From positions 22,675 to 86,674 of the forward strand of contig QHPD01000100.1 of the NCBI GenBank assembly GCA_003218975.1: DNA of 64,000 nt. Direction: 5' to 3'. The stretch comes from Verrucomicrobiota bacterium (GTDB lineage Bacteria > Verrucomicrobiota > Verrucomicrobiia > Chthoniobacterales > UBA10450). Numbering within the stretch: the stretch's first letter is position 1; every line of letters begins with the position of its first letter. The notes below the pieces were generated by a model. The model was not told the origin of the DNA. It ran no database searches and was given only the letters and a program-made list of their open reading frames with translations. The translations under genes were made by a program, and so were the position numbers. Shown piece after piece: positions 1 through 7,194 of this stretch.

Positions 1-297
1 AGAAAGATCAGCATCGAAAAACAGGCCGATTGGCTTTTGCGCGGCGAGCAATCCTTTGCACACGGCTGCGCCTTTGCCGCGATTTGGAAAATTCTCGAGT
101 AACCGCGCTTTAATCTTCGGTTGACGGAGAACTCCGCGGGCGTTGGTCCCTGTTTCATCTGTCGATCCATCGTTTACGACGATCAATTCGCTCTCCAGTG
201 CATTAGTAGCAAGATAATCGAGCGTGAGACGGAGCGTCTCACCGATGCGGGCCGCTTCGTTGAAGCACGGAATGACCACAGAGAAGGGCGGAAGCAT
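1..297 (-). CDS. Family 2 glycosyltransferase, N-terminal part (runs off the window)
   Basis: The reverse strand encodes 99 residues from an ATG at 297, with the C-terminus lost beyond base 1. The reading has the GT-A fold landmarks of family 2 transferases: VVIPCFNEAARIGETL at about residues 7-22, LIVVNDGSTDETG at about 40-52 (the first nucleotide-sugar-binding aspartate), NRGKGAAVCKGLLAA at about 74-88 and a closing FFDADLS, the start of the DxD metal motif. The spacing is that of the dolichyl/polyprenyl-phosphate glucosyltransferase group, which transfers sugars to a lipid carrier at the inner membrane. The acceptor cannot be told from this fragment. An inverted repeat lies directly upstream. 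Confidence 0.85.
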   Translation of the reverse strand, partial: MLPPFSVVIPCFNEAARIGETLRLTLDYLATNALESELIVVNDGSTDETGTNARGVLRQPKIKARLLENFPNRGKGAAVCKGLLAAQKPIGLFFDADLS

Positions 298-303
298 GAG
301 TAA

Positions 304-401
304 GGTTAAACCGTTGAACCGTTGAACCGTTGAAAGGCTGAAGCGGAGCGGAAGCCGTAATGACCGGTTTAACGATTCAACGCTTCAACGATTTCACCAG
401 C
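304..401. repeat. Inverted repeat of iterated AACCGTTGA words
   Basis: The left arm repeats AACCGTTGA three times (about 307-333). The right arm (about 363-395) carries the reverse-complement words TTTAACGATTCAACG and CTTCAACG. The element fills the gap between the glycosyltransferase start and the stop of the isoaspartyl peptidase gene. It could fold in RNA, but it has no T-tract, so it is called a repeat rather than a terminator. Confidence 0.6.
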
Positions 402-1486
402 TATTTGTAGATCTCCACGACATATTCGCCGTTTGGATCGACATAGCCGCGATACATTCCAGCAGTGTTAAACGGCAACGCCATGTTGCCTTCACGATCG
501 ATCGCGATCAAACCGCCCGTGCCGCCGAGCTTTGCCACCTTGTCGAGGACAGCCTGCGCAGCTTCTTTGAGCGACATACCGCGATATTCCATTAGAGTCG
601 AAACGTCGTGCCCGACGGTTGCGCGAATGAAATATTCCCCGTCGCCCGTGGCGGACACGGCGCAGGTTGCATTGTTTGCGTACGTTCCGGCGCCAATAAC
701 TGGAGAATCCCCTACCCGGCCAGGCCGCTTGTTTGTCGTGCCGCCGGTTGAGGTCGCGGCCGCGAGATTCCCATTTTTATCCAGCGCAACTGCACCCACC
801 GTTCCATGCCGATCCTGATCAGTTATCGGAATCCTTTTGCCGGCCGCGCCGGTCCGATGTTTTTCCATGGCTTTGATTTTCTGCAGTGCGTCCCAGCGCT
901 CTTGCGTGAAAAAATATTTCTGATCGACCAGCTCAATGCCGTTTTCCCGGGCGAACGCTTCGGCGCCTTCGCCATCCATCATCACGTGTCCGGATTTTTC
1001 CATGACAAGCCGGGCGAGACTGATCGGATTTTTGACGTGCTTTAAAGCGGCGACAGCACCGGCGCTCAGCGTTTTGCCGTCCATAATGGCCCCGTCCATC
1101 TCGTTCGTGCCGGCGCTTGTAAACACTGAGCCTTTGCCTGCATTAAAATGCGGATCATCCTCGAGCACGTGCACCGCCGCCTCTGTCGCATCGAGGCTGG
1201 CTCCGCCTTGTTTTAGAATCTCGTAGCCAGCGGCCAGGGCGCGCTCCAGACCGGCGCGGTATTCGCGCTCACGGTCCTGCGTCATTTTGCTGCGCTCGAT
1301 TGTTCCAGCGCCGCCGTGAATCACGAGTCCAATTTTCTTTGTTTGCATCTTTAATTGATCTTCCGGCGCTTTCTCCCCTGAAACGGCAGGAGACTGCGCC
1401 GATTCCTGGGCAAGCGCGAGTGCCGCCGCACTAAAGAACACGAAAGCGAAGAAGCAATTGACTCCGAAAACTCTCGCGTGTTTCAC
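401..1486 (-). CDS. iaaA: Isoaspartyl peptidase / plant-type L-asparaginase
   Basis: An Ntn-hydrolase of 361 residues that cleaves isoaspartyl dipeptides and asparagine after self-processing into alpha and beta chains. Residues 1-27 form a signal peptide ending ALALAQ, so it is exported. The mature part opens with LVIHGGAGT, and NAGKGSVFTSAGTNEMDGAIMDG (in two parts, about 115-137) is the conserved alpha-chain core. The autocleavage and nucleophile Thr is T229 in RHGTVGAVALD, followed by the substrate-binding ATSTGG. Length is normal for a secreted member. It stands alone between two repeat- or gap-containing borders. Family assignment is firm; choice between peptide and free asparagine as main substrate is not. 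Confidence 0.93.
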   Translation of the reverse strand: MKHARVFGVNCFFAFVFFSAAALALAQESAQSPAVSGEKAPEDQLKMQTKKIGLVIHGGAGTIERSKMTQDREREYRAGLERALAAGYEILKQGGASLDATEAAVHVLEDDPHFNAGKGSVFTSAGTNEMDGAIMDGKTLSAGAVAALKHVKNPISLARLVMEKSGHVMMDGEGAEAFARENGIELVDQKYFFTQERWDALQKIKAMEKHRTGAAGKRIPITDQDRHGTVGAVALDKNGNLAAATSTGGTTNKRPGRVGDSPVIGAGTYANNATCAVSATGDGEYFIRATVGHDVSTLMEYRGMSLKEAAQAVLDKVAKLGGTGGLIAIDREGNMALPFNTAGMYRGYVDPNGEYVVEIYK

Positions 1487-1526
1487 AGTCCCTTTAAATG
1501 TTCTCGCCCGGCGTTAATTGTCGATC

Positions 1527-2363
1527 TCAGCGGTGAGGAATCGGGGCCGGCTGCCCCGCCGGCGGATTGGTGTCGCCACCCAAAATAACCGGCAACCCTT
1601 CCTTGCCCGAGCCGATGATCACAACCTTTGAATTATGGCTGAGTGCAAGCTCTTTGGTCGCCTCGATCCCCTTCCATTTTAGAAGATTGTCGTTAATGCC
1701 TTCGGCCACAATTTTTTGAAAACTGGAGATGCCCTCCGCTTCAATTTTTTTACGTTCGGCCTCCTGTTTTTCTTTCAGCAGCACAAACTGCATCCGGGCC
1801 GCTTCCTGCTCCGCGCTCAATTTTTCCTGAATGGCCTGCTGCAGACGGAGCGGCAATGCGACATCGCGCAGCAGCATGCGCTCGATCACCATCCCCCGCG
1901 GCTCTACAGCAGCAATGATATGCTGATTGATCTCCGAGCTCATCTTCTCGCGTTCCGGCGAATAAAGTGCTTTCGCCTGGTAAGAACTAGTCACTTCGCG
2001 AACGGCGCTTCGCACATTGGGCTTGACCAACACCGTCTCGTAATCGCGTCCAATCGTGCGGTAAACATCGGTCGCCTTTGCAGGATCGAGATGGTAAAGG
2101 ATGCTCACGTCCAAGTGCACGATCAAACCTTCGCTGGAAGGTGTATCCATGGTCTCTTTCACCTCGTGGGTTTGCACCGACATGCGATGCACCCTCGCCA
2201 GCGGATTAACAAAATGGAGACCCGAAGGGAGCGCTTCAGGGCGCACCTTGCCGAAAAGATCGAGAACTCCGACGTGTCCGGCGGGAACAACGCGAGCAGA
2301 GCGAAGCAGCAATAGGACGAAAACAACGAGGATAACGACGAAAAAAGCAGCACGCGGTTTCAC
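1527..2363 (-). CDS. SPFH/prohibitin-family membrane protein
   Basis: About 278 residues. An N-terminal transmembrane segment (AAFFVVILVVFVLLLL) is followed by the SPFH domain (about residues 28-190: VPAGHVGVLDLFG, with SILYHLD and YSPEREKMSSEI) and a charged coiled coil (LKEKQEAERKKIEAEG). Prohibitin-like proteins oligomerise on membranes and modulate proteases or lipid microdomains. The C-terminus is Pro/Gly-rich. A GTG at 2363 is preferred as start because it places a short basic stretch just before the membrane segment; an in-frame TTG at 2381 would add six residues. It is divergent from the Mla operon, with about 120 bases between. Confidence 0.85.
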   Translation of the reverse strand: MKPRAAFFVVILVVFVLLLLRSARVVPAGHVGVLDLFGKVRPEALPSGLHFVNPLARVHRMSVQTHEVKETMDTPSSEGLIVHLDVSILYHLDPAKATDVYRTIGRDYETVLVKPNVRSAVREVTSSYQAKALYSPEREKMSSEINQHIIAAVEPRGMVIERMLLRDVALPLRLQQAIQEKLSAEQEAARMQFVLLKEKQEAERKKIEAEGISSFQKIVAEGINDNLLKWKGIEATKELALSHNSKVVIIGSGKEGLPVILGGDTNPPAGQPAPIPHR

Positions 2364-2485
2364 GGAAGCGAATGTAAACAATTTGGTGCGGCAATGTCGA
2401 AAGCTTTCGCGAGGACATTCGCCGCCGATTCGTTAAATCGTTAAACTTTGAACTTTTCCGCATGGCGAAGTAAGGCAATTTCTCC

Positions 2486-3313
2486 GTGAACATGGCAAAT
2501 GCTCGTCAACCGGTAGCGATTGCCCAGGGGGTCGGCCAGATCGGACGCAATTTTTTGCGCGAAGTAGGCAGCCTCTTCTGGTTCATTGCGCACACGTTTG
2601 AGGAAACGCTTGAACGGATTCAGCAGGGGCGCGTGCCTTTCCGGGCCGCAAGCTTTTTCCGGCACACCGAACGCGCCGGCGTCGATTCGGTGCCGCTGGT
2701 CGGACTGGTTTCATTTTTTCTTGGGCTCACCATGGCGCTCTTGACGGGCTATCAATTGCAGCGTTTCGGCACGGAACGATTGATCCCCGGGCTGGTCGCG
2801 ATCGGTTTCACGCGCGAGCTCGGCCCGCTCCTTACCGGCATCATGATGGCGGCGCGCATCGGCGCAGCGTTCACCGCCGAACTCGGCACGATGCAGGTCT
2901 CCGAAGAAGTCGAGGCCATCGAGGCAATGGGGATCGGACCGCTGCGTTTCCTAGTCGCTCCGCGAATGCTGGCACTTTTTTTTCTGATGCCCTGTTTGTC
3001 CACAGTTTCAAATGTCGCCGCCATATTTGCGAGCAGCCTGATTTGCAAAGCGTATTTCAGCATCGCCTTCCCCTATTTTCTCGACCTGGTGAAAGACGCT
3101 TTGCTCATTCGCGACATCATCACAGGAATTTTGAAGAGTTTTCTGTTTGGTCTGCTGATCGGCGGGATCGCCTGCTATCGGGGGCTTACCGTTAAAGGCG
3201 GCGCCGCCGGCGTCGGTACCGCGACAACTTCCAGTGTCGTGACTGCGATCACCGCGGTGATCGGGTTCGATACGCTCTACAACATTGTTTACACCACCTT
3301 TTATCCCACGTGA
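2486..3313 (+). CDS. mlaE: MlaE-family ABC transporter permease
   Basis: A permease of 275 residues, first gene of a three-gene operon for retrograde or anterograde phospholipid traffic between inner and outer membranes. It has the MlaE signature region: GLVSFFLGLTMALLTGYQLQ, then FTRELGPLLTGIMMAARIGAAF and TAELGTMQVSEEVEAIEAMG, which couples to the ATPase. Five or so hydrophobic segments run through to the C-terminus. The start shown is GTG at 2486; an ATG at 2492 is equally possible. The stop overlaps the ATPase start as GTGA, a sign of translational coupling. Confidence 0.93.
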   Translation: MNMANARQPVAIAQGVGQIGRNFLREVGSLFWFIAHTFEETLERIQQGRVPFRAASFFRHTERAGVDSVPLVGLVSFFLGLTMALLTGYQLQRFGTERLIPGLVAIGFTRELGPLLTGIMMAARIGAAFTAELGTMQVSEEVEAIEAMGIGPLRFLVAPRMLALFFLMPCLSTVSNVAAIFASSLICKAYFSIAFPYFLDLVKDALLIRDIITGILKSFLFGLLIGGIACYRGLTVKGGAAGVGTATTSSVVTAITAVIGFDTLYNIVYTTFYPT

Positions 3314-4098
3314 GCCCGCGGACGCATATGGTCGAACTGCGTGATGTCTGCATACAGTTCGAGGAAAAGAAAGTGCTCGATGGGTTCACGCTCAACGTCG
3401 AACCGGAAGAGCGTCTCGTGATCATGGGGCAGACAGGCAGCGGCAAGAGTACGATTCTGCGCCTGATCCTGGGAACGCAGCAGCCCACTTCAGGTTCGAT
3501 TTTCTTCAAACAATTTGAAATCACGCGGCTTCGCAGGCGAAAATTGCAGCAGGTCCGCCGACACATCGGGATGGTCTATCAATACTCGGCACTACTGAGT
3601 TCGCGCAACGTCCGTGACAACGTCGCGCTGCCACTGGAAGAACTTACTGACAAATCGAGTGCGGAGATCGATAAGATTGTCGATGAAAAACTCGATCTGG
3701 TCGGCATGAAAGACGCCAAAGACCTGCTGCCGGAGGAGCTAAGTGGCGGTATGCGAAAACGCGTGAGCATCGCCCGGTCGCTTGTCCTCGAGCCGGAACT
3801 GGTCCTTTTCGATGAGCCTTCGGCCGGACTCGACCCGGTCATTGCTTCCGTAATCGACGAATTGATTATCAGTCTGAGCGAAAGATCGAATGTGACATCG
3901 ATTACCGTTACGCACGAAATGGATAGCGCCTTTCGCGTCGGCACGCGAATGGCTATGTTGTATCAGGGCAAAATCATTGAAGAAGCTAAACCTGAAAAAT
4001 TCAAACAATCCAAAAATCCCGTGGTCGCACAGTTCTTGAGCGGGAGCACTGAAGGCCCGATCCTGGAAGACAGCCAAGATGCAATTGCAAAGAAATGA
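3310..4098 (+). CDS. mlaF: MlaF-family ABC transporter ATPase
   Basis: The ATPase subunit of 262 residues that powers lipid transfer with MlaE. Walker A is GQTGSGKST at residues 40-48, the Q-loop lies near YQYSALLSS, the ABC signature is LSGGMRKR, Walker B with the catalytic glutamate is LVLFDEPSAGLD, and the switch His is in TVTHEMD. It starts at a GTG overlapping the MlaE stop by four bases and itself overlaps the MlaD gene by 20 bases. All nucleotide-binding residues are present, so it should be active. Confidence 0.95.
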   Translation: MSPRTHMVELRDVCIQFEEKKVLDGFTLNVEPEERLVIMGQTGSGKSTILRLILGTQQPTSGSIFFKQFEITRLRRRKLQQVRRHIGMVYQYSALLSSRNVRDNVALPLEELTDKSSAEIDKIVDEKLDLVGMKDAKDLLPEELSGGMRKRVSIARSLVLEPELVLFDEPSAGLDPVIASVIDELIISLSERSNVTSITVTHEMDSAFRVGTRMAMLYQGKIIEEAKPEKFKQSKNPVVAQFLSGSTEGPILEDSQDAIAKK

Positions 4099-5092
4099 AA
4101 TTTTGACCGGGCTGCTCGTGATCGGGACGATCGCGGTGGTCGCGTTCCTTCTGGTTTTGCTCGGCGCGCCGGGACTTTTCCGTCCGCTTGTGACCTACAA
4201 GATTTACTTCGATAATGCGGCGGGAATTAAGCAAGGCGCACCGGTGATGCTTGCGGGTCGCAAGATTGGTCAGGTCCAGAAACTGTATTCACCCGTCTCG
4301 CCCGAAGAAGAAAAGCGCGCGCAGGACGCAGACGCGGCGATTCATCCACCGCCACCGAACGCCAGCGCCAGCCCGACTCCGACGCCGGGCAAAGCGAGAT
4401 TCGAAGTGCGCGTCGATGTTCAGGTGGACAAAAAGGCCAGGGTCTATCGCGATGCCAAGGCGCGGTTGATGCAGCTTGGATTGTTGGGAGATATGGCCAT
4501 CGACATCACACAGGGGACCGAAGCCTCTGGCCGCGCAAAAGATGGCGAGATGTTCACCGGTGAACGCACTCCTGATTTGGGCGAAGCTGCAGCGCAGATG
4601 CTGGAAGTGATCAAACCGGTCGCCACTGAGGCCACCAACACCATGAAAGACCTTCAGCAGACCGCCTCAAATCTGAATCGTCTAACCGACGAAAACTCCG
4701 AGCTGACCCTCGCGCTCGGGCAATTTAAGATATTTGGCGAACATATTGTCGATCTAACCGCGCCGGACAGCGCGCTTTCGCATTCGCTTACCAATATCGA
4801 AAAGATCAGCACCAGTCTCACGGAAAACGACAATATCGAGGTCACGTTGCGAAACCTGCGGACATCGTCGGAGAAATTAAAAATCGCGGTCACCGATCTC
4901 GGCCCTGCCGGCGAGAACATCAAACAATTCAGCGAAACAATTAAAACTCAGCCGTGGCGTTTGATATGGCCGACCACAAAGAAGTATGCTGAAGCGTCAC
5001 CAACTCCCTCCCCTAGCCAGAGAACAATCACTGTGCGCAAAAGCGCGAGAGCAAGGCCGAGTCCCACACCGCGGCGAACCACTTCCCGTTAA
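4079..5092 (+). CDS. mlaD: MlaD-family MCE substrate-binding protein
   Basis: 337 residues. A single N-terminal transmembrane helix (about 10-33) anchors an MCE domain (YKIYFDNAAGIKQGAPVMLAG, then the IGQVQKL and GLLGDMAIDITQG strands). MCE rings form the periplasmic lipid channel on MlaE. Compared with E. coli MlaD the domain carries a Pro/Ala/Thr-rich insertion (about residues 80-100) and a long helical extension with repeated amphipathic segments (ATNTMKDLQQTASNLNRL), ending in a Pro/Thr/Arg-rich tail. The long helix suggests a tube-like MCE variant reaching further into the periplasm, which is an inference. The 5' end overlaps mlaF. Confidence 0.9.
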   Translation: MQLQRNEILTGLLVIGTIAVVAFLLVLLGAPGLFRPLVTYKIYFDNAAGIKQGAPVMLAGRKIGQVQKLYSPVSPEEEKRAQDADAAIHPPPPNASASPTPTPGKARFEVRVDVQVDKKARVYRDAKARLMQLGLLGDMAIDITQGTEASGRAKDGEMFTGERTPDLGEAAAQMLEVIKPVATEATNTMKDLQQTASNLNRLTDENSELTLALGQFKIFGEHIVDLTAPDSALSHSLTNIEKISTSLTENDNIEVTLRNLRTSSEKLKIAVTDLGPAGENIKQFSETIKTQPWRLIWPTTKKYAEASPTPSPSQRTITVRKSARARPSPTPRRTTSR

Positions 5093-5107
5093 CAGGCGGA
5101 AGTTTCG

Positions 5108-6271
5108 TCAGCCGGATTTTTCCGACGAGTAGTTTTGCAAAAATTTCAGAACCGCTTTTTGCGCCGAGGCGAGATCGGTTCCTTGTTTTTCGAACTCTTC
5201 CCGCCTGTTCGGTTTAAAGCCGTTGATGGAATTTCCGTTCAGATATGCTTCGAGAACGGCGGGGTGAATGTAACACTGCCGGCAAATCGCCGGGGTATTG
5301 CCAAGAACTTCTGCTACCGCGCCGATTGCGTGTTTGATGTTGGTCTTGGCCTGCCGCTTTGTTTCAGACGCGCCCAGCTTGCCTAGCGCGACCGCGGCCA
5401 GCACGGTTCCCGCCCAAGTGCGAAAATCTTTTGCGGTAAAATCTGCGCCGGTGATCTCGCGCAGATACTCGTTTACATCCTGTGAAGTGATGTCGCGTGC
5501 ATTTCCCTCATCATCGAGATACTGAAACAGGCTCTGGCCGGCCAGGTCCTGCAGCTTCATTACAATCCGCGCGATTCGCCGGTCAGTTACATCCACTTCA
5601 TGTTGGCGGCCGCTCTTGCCGCGGAAACGAAACCGCAGCTTCGAGCCTTTCACGTCCACATGTCGATCTTGCATGGTCGTAAGACCAAACGATTTGTTTT
5701 CGCGCGCATATTCTTCATTGCCGACGCGGATGAGGCTTCGTTCGAGAAGCTGCACGATTGTCGCGAGCACTTTCTCCCGAGGCAGACTGCTCAGAGCCAA
5801 ATCCTTCTTGAGCCGTCTGCGAATTTTCGGGAGCGCTTTTCCGAAGTTGACGAGTCGATCGTATTTGTTCTCATCGCGTATTTCCCGCCAGCGCTCGTGA
5901 TATCGATATTGTTTTCGCCTGCGGGCATCCCGACCGGTGGCTTGGATGTGTCCATTAGGCGATGGACAAATCCAGACATCGCTCCATGCCGGTGGAATAG
6001 CGAGTCGTTTGATGCGCAACAAGCGTTGTTCGTCTCGAATCGGCTTTCCCTTTTGATCGAGATATTCGAACTCCTCGCCATTACGCTGGCGCGAAGACCC
6101 GGGTTGATCATCGCTCACGTAACGCAAGCCCGCGTCCTCTGCCGCCTCGAGCGAATCAGCGGCGATCTTCGTATCGCTAATTTGTCTCTTCCCGTGGCGC
6201 TTTTTTGCAAACGCGTTCACGTGATCTGATTCGGATAAGAGCGCGCAAACGGACCGCTGGTCTCCGTTCAT
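5108..6271 (-). CDS. DNA topoisomerase IB
   Basis: A eukaryote/poxvirus-type topoisomerase I of 387 residues that relaxes supercoils through a 3'-phosphotyrosine intermediate. The N-terminal domain shows IPPAWSDVWICPSPNGHIQATG and RDARRRKQYRYHERW, and the catalytic domain YARENKSFGLTT and RFRGKSG. The pentad arginine and lysine sit in FRGKSG and in the DFRTWAGT segment, and the nucleophile is the Tyr of CYIHP near residue 333. The first 45 residues are poorly conserved in appearance. The start ATG overlaps the stop of the upstream membrane-protein gene by four bases. Such enzymes occur patchily in bacteria and are non-essential. Confidence 0.92.
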   Translation of the reverse strand: MNGDQRSVCALLSESDHVNAFAKKRHGKRQISDTKIAADSLEAAEDAGLRYVSDDQPGSSRQRNGEEFEYLDQKGKPIRDEQRLLRIKRLAIPPAWSDVWICPSPNGHIQATGRDARRRKQYRYHERWREIRDENKYDRLVNFGKALPKIRRRLKKDLALSSLPREKVLATIVQLLERSLIRVGNEEYARENKSFGLTTMQDRHVDVKGSKLRFRFRGKSGRQHEVDVTDRRIARIVMKLQDLAGQSLFQYLDDEGNARDITSQDVNEYLREITGADFTAKDFRTWAGTVLAAVALGKLGASETKRQAKTNIKHAIGAVAEVLGNTPAICRQCYIHPAVLEAYLNGNSINGFKPNRREEFEKQGTDLASAQKAVLKFLQNYSSEKSG

Positions 6272-6594
6272 CTAACGAGACGGGCCTGTATGCCATGATA
6301 ACGCTGCCATCGACGAAAAAAAATATATGTGGCCGTGCCATACACCAAAAACGCCAGAGGAAAACTCACGAAGAAGGCCACGATGTTCAGAGCGGTGCCT
6401 TCATAAAGTGGATGCGTGGTAGTGCCGATGTTGTGAAGCGGAACTAGGCTCTGCATGAGAGTGTTTGGCCAAAACAACATTTCACTGACCAGCTCTGCTC
6501 CAGCCCGTGAGGCAAAATAGGAAAGTGCGGCGGTCAGCGCCGTGAACAGAACGCCGATCCCGAACGCCGACAAAATCAAAAGCGGTCGCTTCAC
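6268..6594 (-). CDS. Small integral membrane protein, unknown function
   Basis: About 108 residues from a GTG at 6594 (KRPLLILSAFGIGVLF follows the start). Hydrophobic segments at about 4-28 and 68-92 make two likely membrane helices, with a basic C-terminus (RRWQRYHGIQARLVR). An in-frame ATG at 6732 would add 46 residues with no membrane or conserved character, so the shorter form is preferred. It overlaps the topoisomerase gene by four bases and is likely co-transcribed with it. No family recognised. Confidence 0.6.
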   Translation of the reverse strand: MKRPLLILSAFGIGVLFTALTAALSYFASRAGAELVSEMLFWPNTLMQSLVPLHNIGTTTHPLYEGTALNIVAFFVSFPLAFLVYGTATYIFFRRWQRYHGIQARLVR

Positions 6595-6750
6595 AGATCT
6601 ACCAAGGTTTATGCAGAATTCCCGCCCAATTCCATTATAGACCTGAAGAATCGCGGCACTATGCGGGGTGAGAATGATTTTGCAAAAAGCTGAGTCGAAA
6701 TCCAATCTCGAAAAGCAGATGGCCGGGGTCATCGACCCTGGCTACAGCGG

Positions 6751-7191
6751 CTACGGGCCGTAGCTCTTGGTGAATTTCTTTCTCGACTCCGTCTCGGATT
6801 CGGTGGAACTGATCGGGGCTGATGGTTCGGGCTTCGCTTGCGACGGTTGTTCCGCCGGCTTTGGTGACGGCGCGGCGGCTGGCGCCTCGGGCTGCGCAGC
6901 GCCTTCCGGTTTTTCCCCGGCAGCTTCCACATATGCCATTTGCAAATTGGAAAGGGTGTTGCGCAGGACGGTTGTCTCTTCGTTCGTCAGGTTTCCGCGA
7001 GTTTTCTCCTGAATCATGGCCAGTTGATCGATGAACATCTTGGCCAAGTCCAGATTCACTTCGGCTTCGCCGGTTTTTGGATTTGGAATTTGCCCAAGGA
7101 AGAGCGCGGCGTTTTGCGCGTGCATCATGACGAACTCGATGAAGCGCTGGGAAAGCTCGCCGCTAAGTGTGGTCTTTTGGACTTCAGGCAT
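6751..7191 (-). CDS. DUF1844-family protein
   Basis: 146 residues. The N-terminal half (FIEFVMMHAQNAALFLGQIP, then LDLAKMFIDQLAMIQEKT and LRNTLSNLQMAYVEA) is the helical DUF1844 domain, found across several phyla, function unknown. The C-terminal third is low-complexity Pro/Ala/Ser/Glu and probably disordered. It lies three bases after the M16 protease stop on the same strand, so it is probably in one operon with that gene and the Minf_1886 gene. Translation initiation is at an ATG close to the protease stop, consistent with coupling. Confidence 0.88.
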   Translation of the reverse strand: MPEVQKTTLSGELSQRFIEFVMMHAQNAALFLGQIPNPKTGEAEVNLDLAKMFIDQLAMIQEKTRGNLTNEETTVLRNTLSNLQMAYVEAAGEKPEGAAQPEAPAAAPSPKPAEQPSQAKPEPSAPISSTESETESRKKFTKSYGP

Positions 7192-7194
7192 GGC

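Noticed and set aside
1716..2315. A 199-codon plus-strand frame opposite the SPFH gene
   Set aside because: Antisense to a gene with clear SPFH features; His/Arg-rich composition typical of a shadow frame.
5600..6229. A 209-codon open frame on the plus strand opposite topoisomerase IB
   Set aside because: It is fully antisense to a gene with clear catalytic motifs, has no recognisable domain and reflects the GC-rich third codon positions of the real gene.
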